Part shown: positions 1 through 6,403 of the stretch, piece by piece
Layout: the number at the start of each line of letters is the position of its first letter
How positions within the stretch are numbered: position 1 is the first letter of the stretch
Assembly: GCA_026386795.1 (NCBI GenBank)
Contig: JAPLMU010000116.1
Coordinates: 1-35,156 of the forward strand
From: Planctomycetota bacterium
Lineage (GTDB): Bacteria; Planctomycetota; Phycisphaerae; Phycisphaerales; SM1A02
DNA: 35,156 bases
Reading direction: 5' to 3'
Notes under the pieces: generated by a model
Databases searched by the model: none
What the model saw: only the letters and a program-made list of their open reading frames with translations
Told to the model about the DNA's origin: nothing
Made by a program: the position numbers and the translations under genes

Positions 1-594
1 GCAGCGCACGTGCCCGGAATGCTCGATGTGAATGTAGAAGCCATCGGGGCCACTTACTGGACGGGCAATTTGCACAAATGGTGCTGCGCGCCGAAGGGAA
101 GCGCGGTCTTGTGGGTTGACCCAGCATGTCGGGATCGCATCAAGCCAGCAACAGTCAGTCACTATCTTGACGAGGGCTTCACTGCAGAGTTTGACTGGCA
201 GGGCACTCGTGACTTAGCGGCGTGGATGACAGCGGGCGCGGCGATTGATTTCATGGCGCAATTCGGTTGGCCGGCAGTGCGGGCGCACAACCAACAAATG
301 GCTGCATGGGTGCATCGGATGTTGTGCGAGCGGTGGGAGCTTGACCCCGTCTCGCCGATTGACGGAAGCATGCTTGGATCAATGTGCGCGGTGCCGCTGC
401 CTGCGGAGATCCCTTCGCAGTTTGCATCGCCGGCGGAATTCCAAGAGGCGCTGTACCGCGATCATCTGATTGAGATTCCCATCATCGACTTCGGCGGTCG
501 CTGGCACGCGCGCGCATCGGCGCAGATCTACAACCGCGCCGAGGAATACGACCGCCTCGCACAAGCCGTCATCGAATACGCGGCTCACGCGTAG
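1..594 (+). CDS. Class V aminotransferase, isopenicillin-N-epimerase-like (5' truncated)
   Basis: This is the C-terminal part of a PLP-dependent class V aminotransferase; the reading frame is open from base 1, so the N-terminus lies outside the window. The visible part begins AAHVPGM, followed by GNLHKW and then APKGSA. HK in GNLHKW is the expected position of the lysine that forms the Schiff base with PLP, and the segment matches isopenicillin-N-epimerase-type members of the family. The last roughly 190 residues form the small C-terminal domain, including the IPIIDFGGRWHARAS segment with its conserved arginine. The substrate cannot be read from the sequence; proteins of this subgroup are often annotated as epimerases but may be desulfurases or aminotransferases. 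It is convergent with the globin gene, with 38 bases between the stops. Confidence 0.85.
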   Translation, partial: AAHVPGMLDVNVEAIGATYWTGNLHKWCCAPKGSAVLWVDPACRDRIKPATVSHYLDEGFTAEFDWQGTRDLAAWMTAGAAIDFMAQFGWPAVRAHNQQMAAWVHRMLCERWELDPVSPIDGSMLGSMCAVPLPAEIPSQFASPAEFQEALYRDHLIEIPIIDFGGRWHARASAQIYNRAEEYDRLAQAVIEYAAHA

Positions 595-632
595 ATAGGT
601 GGCGTTCACCACTGTCCCTGATTTAGACGCGC

Positions 633-1034
633 TCAATCAGTGTTGATGAGGAATGTTGCCACGTGTTCGAAGTACTTGATCATCTCCGCGCGCTCTGGCT
701 CCGGGATGGCCGCATCTTCGAGTGCGAGGCGCATGGTGTCCATCCACCAGTTGCGTTCGGCAACGCCGATCTTGAACTGCGCGTGTCGCATTCGTAACCG
801 AGGGTGCCCCTTGCGATTGCTGTAGTCCTGCGGCCCCCCGAAATACTGCATGAGGAATTCTGCCTGGTTGCGGATCGGCTCTTCAAGGTCCGCAGGAAAC
901 ATCGGTCGCAGGTCAGTGTGCTTGTCAATCCGCCCGTAAAAAGCGCGGGCGATCCGCCAGAATGCGTCCGCGCCTCCGAGGCGTTGAAAGATGGTTGCCT
1001 GTGGGGCGGAATCCGACTGTCCAAGAGTAAGCAT
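633..1034 (-). CDS. Truncated haemoglobin, group II (HbO/YjbI-like)
   Basis: A 133-residue protein of the 2-over-2 globin family, the usual length for a truncated haemoglobin. It would bind haem and oxygen or NO in the cytoplasm; group II members are linked to oxygen or nitrosative-stress chemistry. Visible marks are the FQRLGGADAFWRIARAFY helix, LRPMFP, the group II segment FGGPQDY followed by GHPRLRMRH, the proximal histidine in MRHAQFKIG, and the WW pair in ERNWWMDTM where group II proteins carry the G8 tryptophan. The frame stays open upstream to 1241, but the ATG at 1034 matches family length and has a TACGAT box 5 bases upstream; the extra upstream residues look non-globin and overlap the divergent gene. 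The physiological ligand is not known. Confidence 0.85.
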   Translation of the reverse strand: MLTLGQSDSAPQATIFQRLGGADAFWRIARAFYGRIDKHTDLRPMFPADLEEPIRNQAEFLMQYFGGPQDYSNRKGHPRLRMRHAQFKIGVAERNWWMDTMRLALEDAAIPEPERAEMIKYFEHVATFLINTD

Positions 1035-1038
1035 GCCG

Positions 1039-1045
1039 TATCGTA
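1039..1045. promoter_or_regulatory. Shared bidirectional -10 candidate (TATCGTA)
   Basis: On the plus strand TATCGT (1039-1044) lies 6 bases before the ATG at 1051. On the minus strand TACGAT (complement of 1040-1045) lies 5 bases before the ATG at 1034. The two hexamers overlap by five bases, so one near-palindromic heptamer could be the -10 element for both the globin and the divergent secreted protein, each as an almost leaderless transcript. This is inference from sequence and spacing; no clear -35 boxes were found. Confidence 0.4.
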
Positions 1046-1050
1046 AGGGG

Positions 1051-2064
1051 ATGCGAAGCCATCGCGCAGCTCTTGTGGTCCTGCTGATTTCTGTCGGATG
1101 CCCGCTCACCGGCCCCGTCAGTTGGGCGCTGACCCCGCCCGGCGGAAGTGCGGACGGAGCAATTCCTGAGCAGTTCCGCAGGGCTCGTGTGCCAGCCATG
1201 TTGCTCACGCCGCTTCCTACGAAGGGTGGCATTCCTCGCATGGCGCCGAAGCACGTTCGGCCGGGAACCGCCGCTGCGTGGGCGCAGTTTGACGCAACAT
1301 TTCAGGCGTTGCGGTCGCGCAACTTCTCACTGAATGCAACCACCAAGGCGCGCGCAGACGGCGCAGCCACGGTGCGCGAGTCAACTGATCCCGCCGCGTT
1401 TGAATCGATGTACGCGGCGTTGCGGGGGCAGAAGCATGATGCCGTTCTTGCCATGCTTGATGCGTTTGCCAAGGGCGGTGCCGAGGGTCAGTTTGCGCTC
1501 GCGTCGGTGGCTATTCAAGATGATGACGCGGCCGTGCGCGCGGAGGCAACGCGGCGCATCAATACGCCGCCCGTGAGCGAGGTGCTCGCGGCGCTTGATG
1601 ACGGGCTGCGTTCGGACAACCATGACTGGGTCGATCGCGCGGGCATTCTTTCCGGCGCAATTCATGCGGTTGAGGCGCTTCCTACCTTGATATTTGCGCA
1701 GTTCGCACAATCAGCGCCGTCAACAAAGAAGGGCGACAAAGCGTGGATCGCCACCGGGCGGACCATCAGTTACGTGGCCAATGTGATTCCTGTGGTCGGT
1801 GACAACGCGGGCGCATTTCAGCCTGTCATCGGTCAACTGATCGAAGGCGTAGTGATGCGCGTTCAAGACTGCGAAGTGACCATCTATCACGGCAACGTGC
1901 ATGATTCGCTTGTTGCAATGTCAAGCTTTGACTCCGGCACGGACACCGCCGCACTTGGCTGGGATATGCGTGCATGGTTTCGTTGGTTCAACGAACAGTA
2001 TGTGCCCATGAAGCAGCGCGAGGATCAGGAACTTGCGAAGGCTGCGGCTGGTGTAGCCCCGTAA
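1051..2064 (+). CDS. Exported protein of unknown function with HEAT-like helical region
   Basis: A 337-residue protein that I do not recognise. From the ATG at 1051 it begins with a typical signal peptide (MRSHRAALVVLLISVGC, cleavage probably after SWA near residue 26), so it is probably periplasmic or lipid-anchored. Residues about 110-190 form alanine-rich helical repeats (for example VLAMLDAFAKGGAEGQFALASVAIQDDDAAVRAEATRRI) that resemble HEAT-type repeats. The C-terminal half contains TGRTISYVANVIPVVGD and a WDMRAWFRWFNEQY segment. Alternative in-frame starts are 991 and an ATG at 1033 that overlaps the divergent globin start; 1051 is preferred because it gives a clean signal peptide and follows TATCGT by 6 bases. 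It converges with the SPOR lipoprotein, 12 bases between stops. Confidence 0.65.
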   Translation: MRSHRAALVVLLISVGCPLTGPVSWALTPPGGSADGAIPEQFRRARVPAMLLTPLPTKGGIPRMAPKHVRPGTAAAWAQFDATFQALRSRNFSLNATTKARADGAATVRESTDPAAFESMYAALRGQKHDAVLAMLDAFAKGGAEGQFALASVAIQDDDAAVRAEATRRINTPPVSEVLAALDDGLRSDNHDWVDRAGILSGAIHAVEALPTLIFAQFAQSAPSTKKGDKAWIATGRTISYVANVIPVVGDNAGAFQPVIGQLIEGVVMRVQDCEVTIYHGNVHDSLVAMSSFDSGTDTAALGWDMRAWFRWFNEQYVPMKQREDQELAKAAAGVAP

Positions 2065-2076
2065 CGACTCGACGCA

Positions 2077-2946
2077 TTACTTCCGCGGTACGGGAACGCG
2101 CGAGTGGGCGACGGCGGCATCTTGCGTAGAGATCTTCTTGCGCGCCGCATCAGCAGCGGCACGATCTTTAAAGGTGCCAATCTCAACAATCCATACGCGC
2201 TTATCTGGTGATGACATGGCGAGGACGCGCGGCGTCGGTAGTCCGGCACGCTTGGCGTCCTTGGAAAGATTGGTGGCGCGCTGACGGGCAGCAGTTTCTG
2301 TGCTAAAGACGCCCGCGGCGATCGTCCATGGCGAGTCGTCAGAAGCGGGGGGAAGAACAATTCCGGCGCTTGCGGGTGCTGGCGGGATTGCGGTGTCGTC
2401 CTCATCGGATGTCGGTACTTTGGACGGCGGAGGAGGGGCAACGACGACTGGCCTTGGGTTCAGCACAGTCCGCGCCTCGACGGCCTTGGCTGCGGCATCC
2501 TTAGCCTCTTTCCGAGCGTGCTCTTGCTCTGGTCCCGTGAGTTTGCTCGCCGCAGCGGAGTAGGAGCTTGCGGCATCGGTCCAGCGTGCACCTTCAACGG
2601 CCATCGCGCCTTGCATTGCTAAGGCGCGCCCGGCGACCACCGGATCTGCGCTCCGTGCGGCAACGGCGAAGGCGGCACGGGCCTCCTCATCCTTATTCAG
2701 TACATTGGCTGATCGTCCAACCATGTACGCAGCCTGCTGGCGTACCGCCTGATCCGTGGACTTTGATTGGACGTCCTTGGAAATCTTCAGGCAGTCGGCG
2801 TACCGCTTGCTGTCGTAGGCGCGCAGTGCGTCGTCAAGCGTTGCGGTTGTTTCTTGTTGGCAGCCGGATGGAATAAGGAGCGCTGCCAAGAGTGCAGTGG
2901 CCATCATGGCCATCCGAGGCGGGAGTTTGGTGGCGATCCTTCGCAC
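2077..2946 (-). CDS. SPOR-domain lipoprotein with TPR-like region
   Basis: A 289-residue lipoprotein probably anchored in an envelope membrane. The N-terminus is basic (MRRIATKLPPR), followed by a hydrophobic stretch and a lipobox-like LIPSGC with the lipidated cysteine at residue 29; the proline at -3 is unusual. Residues about 36-150 are helical and TPR-like (AYDSKRYADCLKISKDVQ, then EEARAAFAVAARSADP). A proline-rich linker (PRPVVVAPPPP) leads to a C-terminal SPOR domain at about 205-282, recognisable from WTIAAGVFSTETAARQRA and VWIVEIGTFKDRAAADAA. SPOR domains bind peptidoglycan strands lacking stem peptides, often at division sites, so a role in cell-wall remodelling or division is likely. 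The start is GTG with TACCAT 6 bases upstream. Confidence 0.8.
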   Translation of the reverse strand: MRRIATKLPPRMAMMATALLAALLIPSGCQQETTATLDDALRAYDSKRYADCLKISKDVQSKSTDQAVRQQAAYMVGRSANVLNKDEEARAAFAVAARSADPVVAGRALAMQGAMAVEGARWTDAASSYSAAASKLTGPEQEHARKEAKDAAAKAVEARTVLNPRPVVVAPPPPSKVPTSDEDDTAIPPAPASAGIVLPPASDDSPWTIAAGVFSTETAARQRATNLSKDAKRAGLPTPRVLAMSSPDKRVWIVEIGTFKDRAAADAARKKISTQDAAVAHSRVPVPRK

Positions 2947-2952
2947 GAATGT

Positions 2953-2958
2953 ATGGTA
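2953..2958 (-). promoter_or_regulatory. -10-like TACCAT next to the SPOR gene start
   Basis: TACCAT on the minus strand ends 6 bases before the GTG at 2946. There is no Shine-Dalgarno sequence in this gap, so the hexamer fits a -10 element producing a leaderless or nearly leaderless message. No convincing -35 box was seen. Confidence 0.35.
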
Positions 2959-2990
2959 TCGGCGCGCGGATTCCCGCTACACCACCAAAT

Positions 2991-4463
2991 ATGCCACTCC
3001 TTCGACAGATCCAATGGAGCCTGATCCGCCGCGCCTTTCGCCCGGTTGCCGTCGACGACTTTCGCACGTGGACGGGGGCGACCACCTTGGTGGCATCGTG
3101 GCACCTTGCACGCGAGGTGAAGAAGCACAGTTCGGCGCGCAATATTGGCATCTTGCTGCCGACCTCCGGAATGTTTGCCCCCGCGCTCTTGGGGGTATGG
3201 GCCGCCGGGCGCACGGCTGTGCCACTTAACTATTTGCTTTCCCGCAGCGACCTTGAGTACATCGCCAAGGACGCCGGTCTCGACGCGGTCATTACCGTGG
3301 GGCCAATGCTTGACCACATCGGCGGTCCGATTCCCGGTCTCGAAATCATCCGCCTCGACAAGATGCGCTTCAACGGCATCCCGCCCGTTCAGCTTGGGCG
3401 ATCCGCTGCATCCGATGACACGATGGTGATTCTCTACACGAGCGGCACCAGCGGGCGACCGAAGGGCGTGATGCTTTCGGACCGTAACCTTTCGGAGAAT
3501 GTGAAACAGGTCTTCGAGTGGGCGGAGTTTGACCAGCAGGACATCATGCTTGGTGTTCTGCCGCAATTTCACAGCTTTGGACTGACTGTGCTCACGCTTC
3601 TGCCGCTCGCGAGTGGATGCTTGGCTGTTTATACGGCGCGCTTTGTGCCAGGCAAGTTGTTTGAACTTGCGCGGGCGCATCGACCGACGGTGTTTGTTGC
3701 CATCCCTTCCATGTTCAATGCGATGCTGCACACGCGCAACGTGGATCCTGCGGATTTCAGCAGTGTTCGCTACGTGGTGTCTGGTGGGGAACCGCTGCCG
3801 GACAAGGTGGCGGCTACGTTCTTCGAGCGTTTCGGCAAGCGAATCAATGAGGGCTACGGGCTGACGGAAACATCGCCGTGCACCAATTGGTGCCTGCCGG
3901 AGGAGTACCGCCCGCATTCCGTGGGTCGCGCGCTGCCTCGCGTTGAAGAGCGGATCGTGGCGCCCGATGGGCGAGTACTCGGTCGCAATGAAGACGGTGA
4001 AATTCGAATCAAGGGCGCGAACGTCATGAAGGGCTATTTCAACCTTCCAGACTTGACGGCCAGCGTCTTTGATGAGCACGGATTCTTCAAGACCGGCGAC
4101 ATGGGGCGGATTGATGATGACGGATTTCTATTCATCACCGGTCGTATCAAGGAGATGTTGATCATCGCTGGCGAGAATGTGTTCCCTCGGGAGATTGAGG
4201 AAGTGGTTGCTCACCATCCGCTTGTGAAGGATGCCGCCGTTGTTGGCATGCAGGATCCTTCGCGCGGCGAGGTGCCCATTTGCTTCGTTGAATTGAAGGA
4301 AGGCGCGGAGTGGGACGAACACGCTGTGCGCGCCTTTGTGCGCGAGAAGCTCCCACCCTACAAGGTTCCGCGTGACTTCCGCGTGGTTGAGGCGCTTCCG
4401 CGCAATCCCACTGGGAAGGTCATGCGACGAGCGCTTTCAGAACTATTGAAGGCAGAAGGCTGA
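2991..4463 (+). CDS. AMP-dependent acyl-CoA synthetase / fatty acid-CoA ligase
   Basis: A 490-residue member of the ANL adenylating superfamily. It is expected to activate a carboxylic acid, probably a fatty acid, with ATP and then form the CoA thioester in the cytoplasm. Core motifs are intact and in order: the P-loop-like YTSGTSGRPKGV (about residue 149), PQFHSFGLT, NEGYGLTETSP (about 287), GDMGRIDDDGFLFITGR (about 368) and the catalytic lysine in NPTGKVMRR (about 476). Chain length cannot be deduced. ANL enzymes with this layout can also load acyl carrier proteins. The ATG at 2991 gives a normal start 44 bases from the divergent SPOR gene; further upstream ATGs (2949, 2892) would add residues unlike the family. 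TACACC lies 7 bases upstream of 2991. Confidence 0.9.
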   Translation: MPLLRQIQWSLIRRAFRPVAVDDFRTWTGATTLVASWHLAREVKKHSSARNIGILLPTSGMFAPALLGVWAAGRTAVPLNYLLSRSDLEYIAKDAGLDAVITVGPMLDHIGGPIPGLEIIRLDKMRFNGIPPVQLGRSAASDDTMVILYTSGTSGRPKGVMLSDRNLSENVKQVFEWAEFDQQDIMLGVLPQFHSFGLTVLTLLPLASGCLAVYTARFVPGKLFELARAHRPTVFVAIPSMFNAMLHTRNVDPADFSSVRYVVSGGEPLPDKVAATFFERFGKRINEGYGLTETSPCTNWCLPEEYRPHSVGRALPRVEERIVAPDGRVLGRNEDGEIRIKGANVMKGYFNLPDLTASVFDEHGFFKTGDMGRIDDDGFLFITGRIKEMLIIAGENVFPREIEEVVAHHPLVKDAAVVGMQDPSRGEVPICFVELKEGAEWDEHAVRAFVREKLPPYKVPRDFRVVEALPRNPTGKVMRRALSELLKAEG

Positions 4464-4467
4464 TTGC

Positions 4468-4480
4468 CTGCGCAACGCAG
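4468..4480. terminator. Short hairpin between convergent genes
   Basis: CTGCG and CGCAG form a 5-bp stem with a CAA loop in the 22-base gap between two convergent stops. There is no T-run on either side, so it is at most a weak bidirectional terminator. Confidence 0.2.
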
Positions 4481-4485
4481 TGACT

Positions 4486-6309
4486 TCAGGGACAGGCGCC
4501 CCACGCGCCAAGCAGAATTCCAAGATCCGCGCCAGTGACCTGACCATCGAGGTTGAGGTCGCCGAGTCCATAGAAGCCCCAGTTGCCCAACAGTAGGCCG
4601 ATGTCAGCACCATTGACAACATGGTCGCGGTTCAGGTCCGGCGGGCAGAATGCCGGGCAGACCGGACCAGGTGCAGTCAGCGAAATTCGTCCAGGGCCAG
4701 CGATTTGTGCGGTTTCCCCGCCAACGCGGATCAAGTAGGTATTGCCACACGTCGCGCTGAACTGGACGCGTGCGCCAGTATTTGGATTGCAGATCACGCT
4801 GCTTGAGCCGCAGCCAGCAACAGTTGAGGCTGCGCAGGTTCCGGCATAGACCACTATTCGAAGATCTGTTGCTGAGCCACAGGTGCTCACCACCACGTTG
4901 CCGGAGCGCTCGCCGTTGTACGAGTACCACACGTCGGGGCCGATGGTGATGCCTGTTCCAGATTCACAGGTTGCCGGAATGCCGGGCGCGTCCGCAGCCG
5001 CGCGAATGGTTGTGAACTCAATGGTTTGGCCAACGCTGAGAGGTAGGGCACCGGCGCAGGTGTCGTTCACTGGAATCGGAGCGCCACAGGTAATTGCCGC
5101 TTGGCGTGCGCAGCTGTAGTCCCATGCGCTACTGCAGCAGAATGGATCGATCGCGCACGTTGCTGAGCAGCACGTGGGGTTCGCGCATCCAGGGGTCGCA
5201 TGCACTTCGTAGCACGGTCCAGCGTTACTTGAGCACACTGGTGAGCATCCTAATTGCGAAACTTCCACACGCACGTTGTAACGCGGCATGGAGTCGCAGA
5301 GGATCGATGCACTTGCTCCGATGGTTGGAAATGTTCCTGGTGCAACGAGTACCCAGTAGTTTCCAGGAGCAACGCATCCAGACGCGGTGGCGTCCACGCA
5401 ATTGGGTGCGTTCACCGAGATCAGCGCTGCCGGGATATTCACTGGGCACGAAGCGGGAACAAGGACCGCAAACGTTGGAATGGTTGACGCAAGGTGAATC
5501 GTGGCGCGAGCTGTGCCGTCGCCATCGGCATCGGGAATGGTGACTGCATAGATGTCACGGTCGCCGCTCCAGACGCCATTCACTAAATAGCCGTTGAGTT
5601 GCCCGCACGCGCCGCCAGTAGTGGTCATTGGCGTTGCAGTTTGCCCTGCGCTCTCGCAAGGATCGTTGTTGCGTGTGCCGCAGGTTTCTGGTTCAGTGAC
5701 GGCACCTTCAGGGCACGCGAGGGTGCATCCGCTGCAGTATTGGCCGGCCCATTGCACGCAGAATTGATCCCACGCGCCTGTGCAACATGACGGGTCCACA
5801 CCGCACACCACATTGCAGCAGGTGGCGTCTTGGCAACCCGGGGTGGAATGCACCGATGTGCAGTTGCCTTGGCCAGGCAAGCCGCACTGAACCGGCGGTC
5901 CGGTTACGCAGTAGAAGTCAGCCTCGAAGACGCAGGTACTGTCCCAACTGTTGCTGCAGCAACTCGGATCGGCGTTGCAGACCGTGTTGCAGCACGTGCC
6001 ATCGGAACACGCGCCGTTGTTGTGCGGTGTGGTGCAGATACCGCTCGCAGATGCGCCGCACAAGCCAACGCAATTTGAATCGGCGGTAGCCGCGCACCCA
6101 GCATCCCACGTCACGATGCAGCACTCTGGTCTGATGGCGCACACTGTGCTGCAGCAGTTGCTGTCCGAGCACGCTGGCAGGGTGTGGACTATCAGGCAAC
6201 TATCCGTGCCGTTGCCGCAGGTCTGCGCAATTGCGTACGGCGTGAGCACAAGCGCAGCCGCGCTCGCGAGGGCGACGAGTGTGAGGAATATGGTGTTCGC
6301 AAACTTCAT
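4486..6309 (-). CDS. Secreted cysteine-rich protein with dockerin-like C-terminus
   Basis: A 607-residue exported protein. A signal peptide (MKFANTIFLTLVALASAAALVL, cleavage near YAIAQ) is followed by three tandem nine-cysteine modules (residues 38-80, 92-134, 150-192), a PPC-like beta domain (about 208-350), a fourth module (366-408), a beta-sandwich unit with VWYSYNG, VVVSTCGSATDLRIVVY and TYLIRVGG (about 415-545), and a C-terminal pair of EF-hand-like repeats (DLNRDHVVNGADIGLLLGNWG and DLNLDGQVTGADLGILLGAWG, 558-605). All four modules have identical cysteine spacing. The EF-hand pair resembles type I dockerins and is common on secreted Phycisphaerae proteins; whether it binds calcium, a cohesin or the surface is not known. 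It shares domains with the upstream gene, 94 bases away. TAGCAT lies about 20 bases before the ATG; no Shine-Dalgarno site is seen. Confidence 0.85.
   Translation of the reverse strand: MKFANTIFLTLVALASAAALVLTPYAIAQTCGNGTDSCLIVHTLPACSDSNCCSTVCAIRPECCIVTWDAGCAATADSNCVGLCGASASGICTTPHNNGACSDGTCCNTVCNADPSCCSNSWDSTCVFEADFYCVTGPPVQCGLPGQGNCTSVHSTPGCQDATCCNVVCGVDPSCCTGAWDQFCVQWAGQYCSGCTLACPEGAVTEPETCGTRNNDPCESAGQTATPMTTTGGACGQLNGYLVNGVWSGDRDIYAVTIPDADGDGTARATIHLASTIPTFAVLVPASCPVNIPAALISVNAPNCVDATASGCVAPGNYWVLVAPGTFPTIGASASILCDSMPRYNVRVEVSQLGCSPVCSSNAGPCYEVHATPGCANPTCCSATCAIDPFCCSSAWDYSCARQAAITCGAPIPVNDTCAGALPLSVGQTIEFTTIRAAADAPGIPATCESGTGITIGPDVWYSYNGERSGNVVVSTCGSATDLRIVVYAGTCAASTVAGCGSSSVICNPNTGARVQFSATCGNTYLIRVGGETAQIAGPGRISLTAPGPVCPAFCPPDLNRDHVVNGADIGLLLGNWGFYGLGDLNLDGQVTGADLGILLGAWGACP
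5734..6198 (-). repeat. Three tandem nine-cysteine modules (protein-level repeat)
   Basis: The modules occupy 6070-6198, 5908-6036 and 5734-5862, each 129 bases. Each encodes C-x8-C-x4-CC-x3-C-x5-CC-x7-C-x7-C with a fixed WD three residues after the last residue of the second CC pair. A fourth copy is at 5086-5214 in the same gene, and a fifth, with two extra residues before the WD, is at about 8249-8383 in the neighbouring secreted protein. Confidence 0.85.
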
Positions 6310-6403
6310 GAAGAGATCGAGGAGAAGAGATGCTATCCAAGGTTCGCAGAATTTCGGCTTCGGGCTGCATCAAAGCCAGTAACCGACAGGGATTCGGCAG
6401 AAA

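Noticed and set aside
1033-1050. ATG at 1033 as start of the exported protein gene
   Set aside because: It would share bases with the globin start codon and add six residues before the signal peptide; the ATG at 1051 gives a better signal and promoter spacing. The choice is not certain.
2904-4079. Long open frame (391 codons) on the minus strand opposite the acyl-CoA synthetase
   Set aside because: It is rich in R, H and unusual runs, has no domain, and mirrors the codon pattern of the strongly conserved plus-strand gene.
5734-6198. Tandem repeats as a possible CRISPR-like array
   Set aside because: The regularity is at protein level with diverged DNA; there are no identical direct repeats with unique spacers, and no cas genes.
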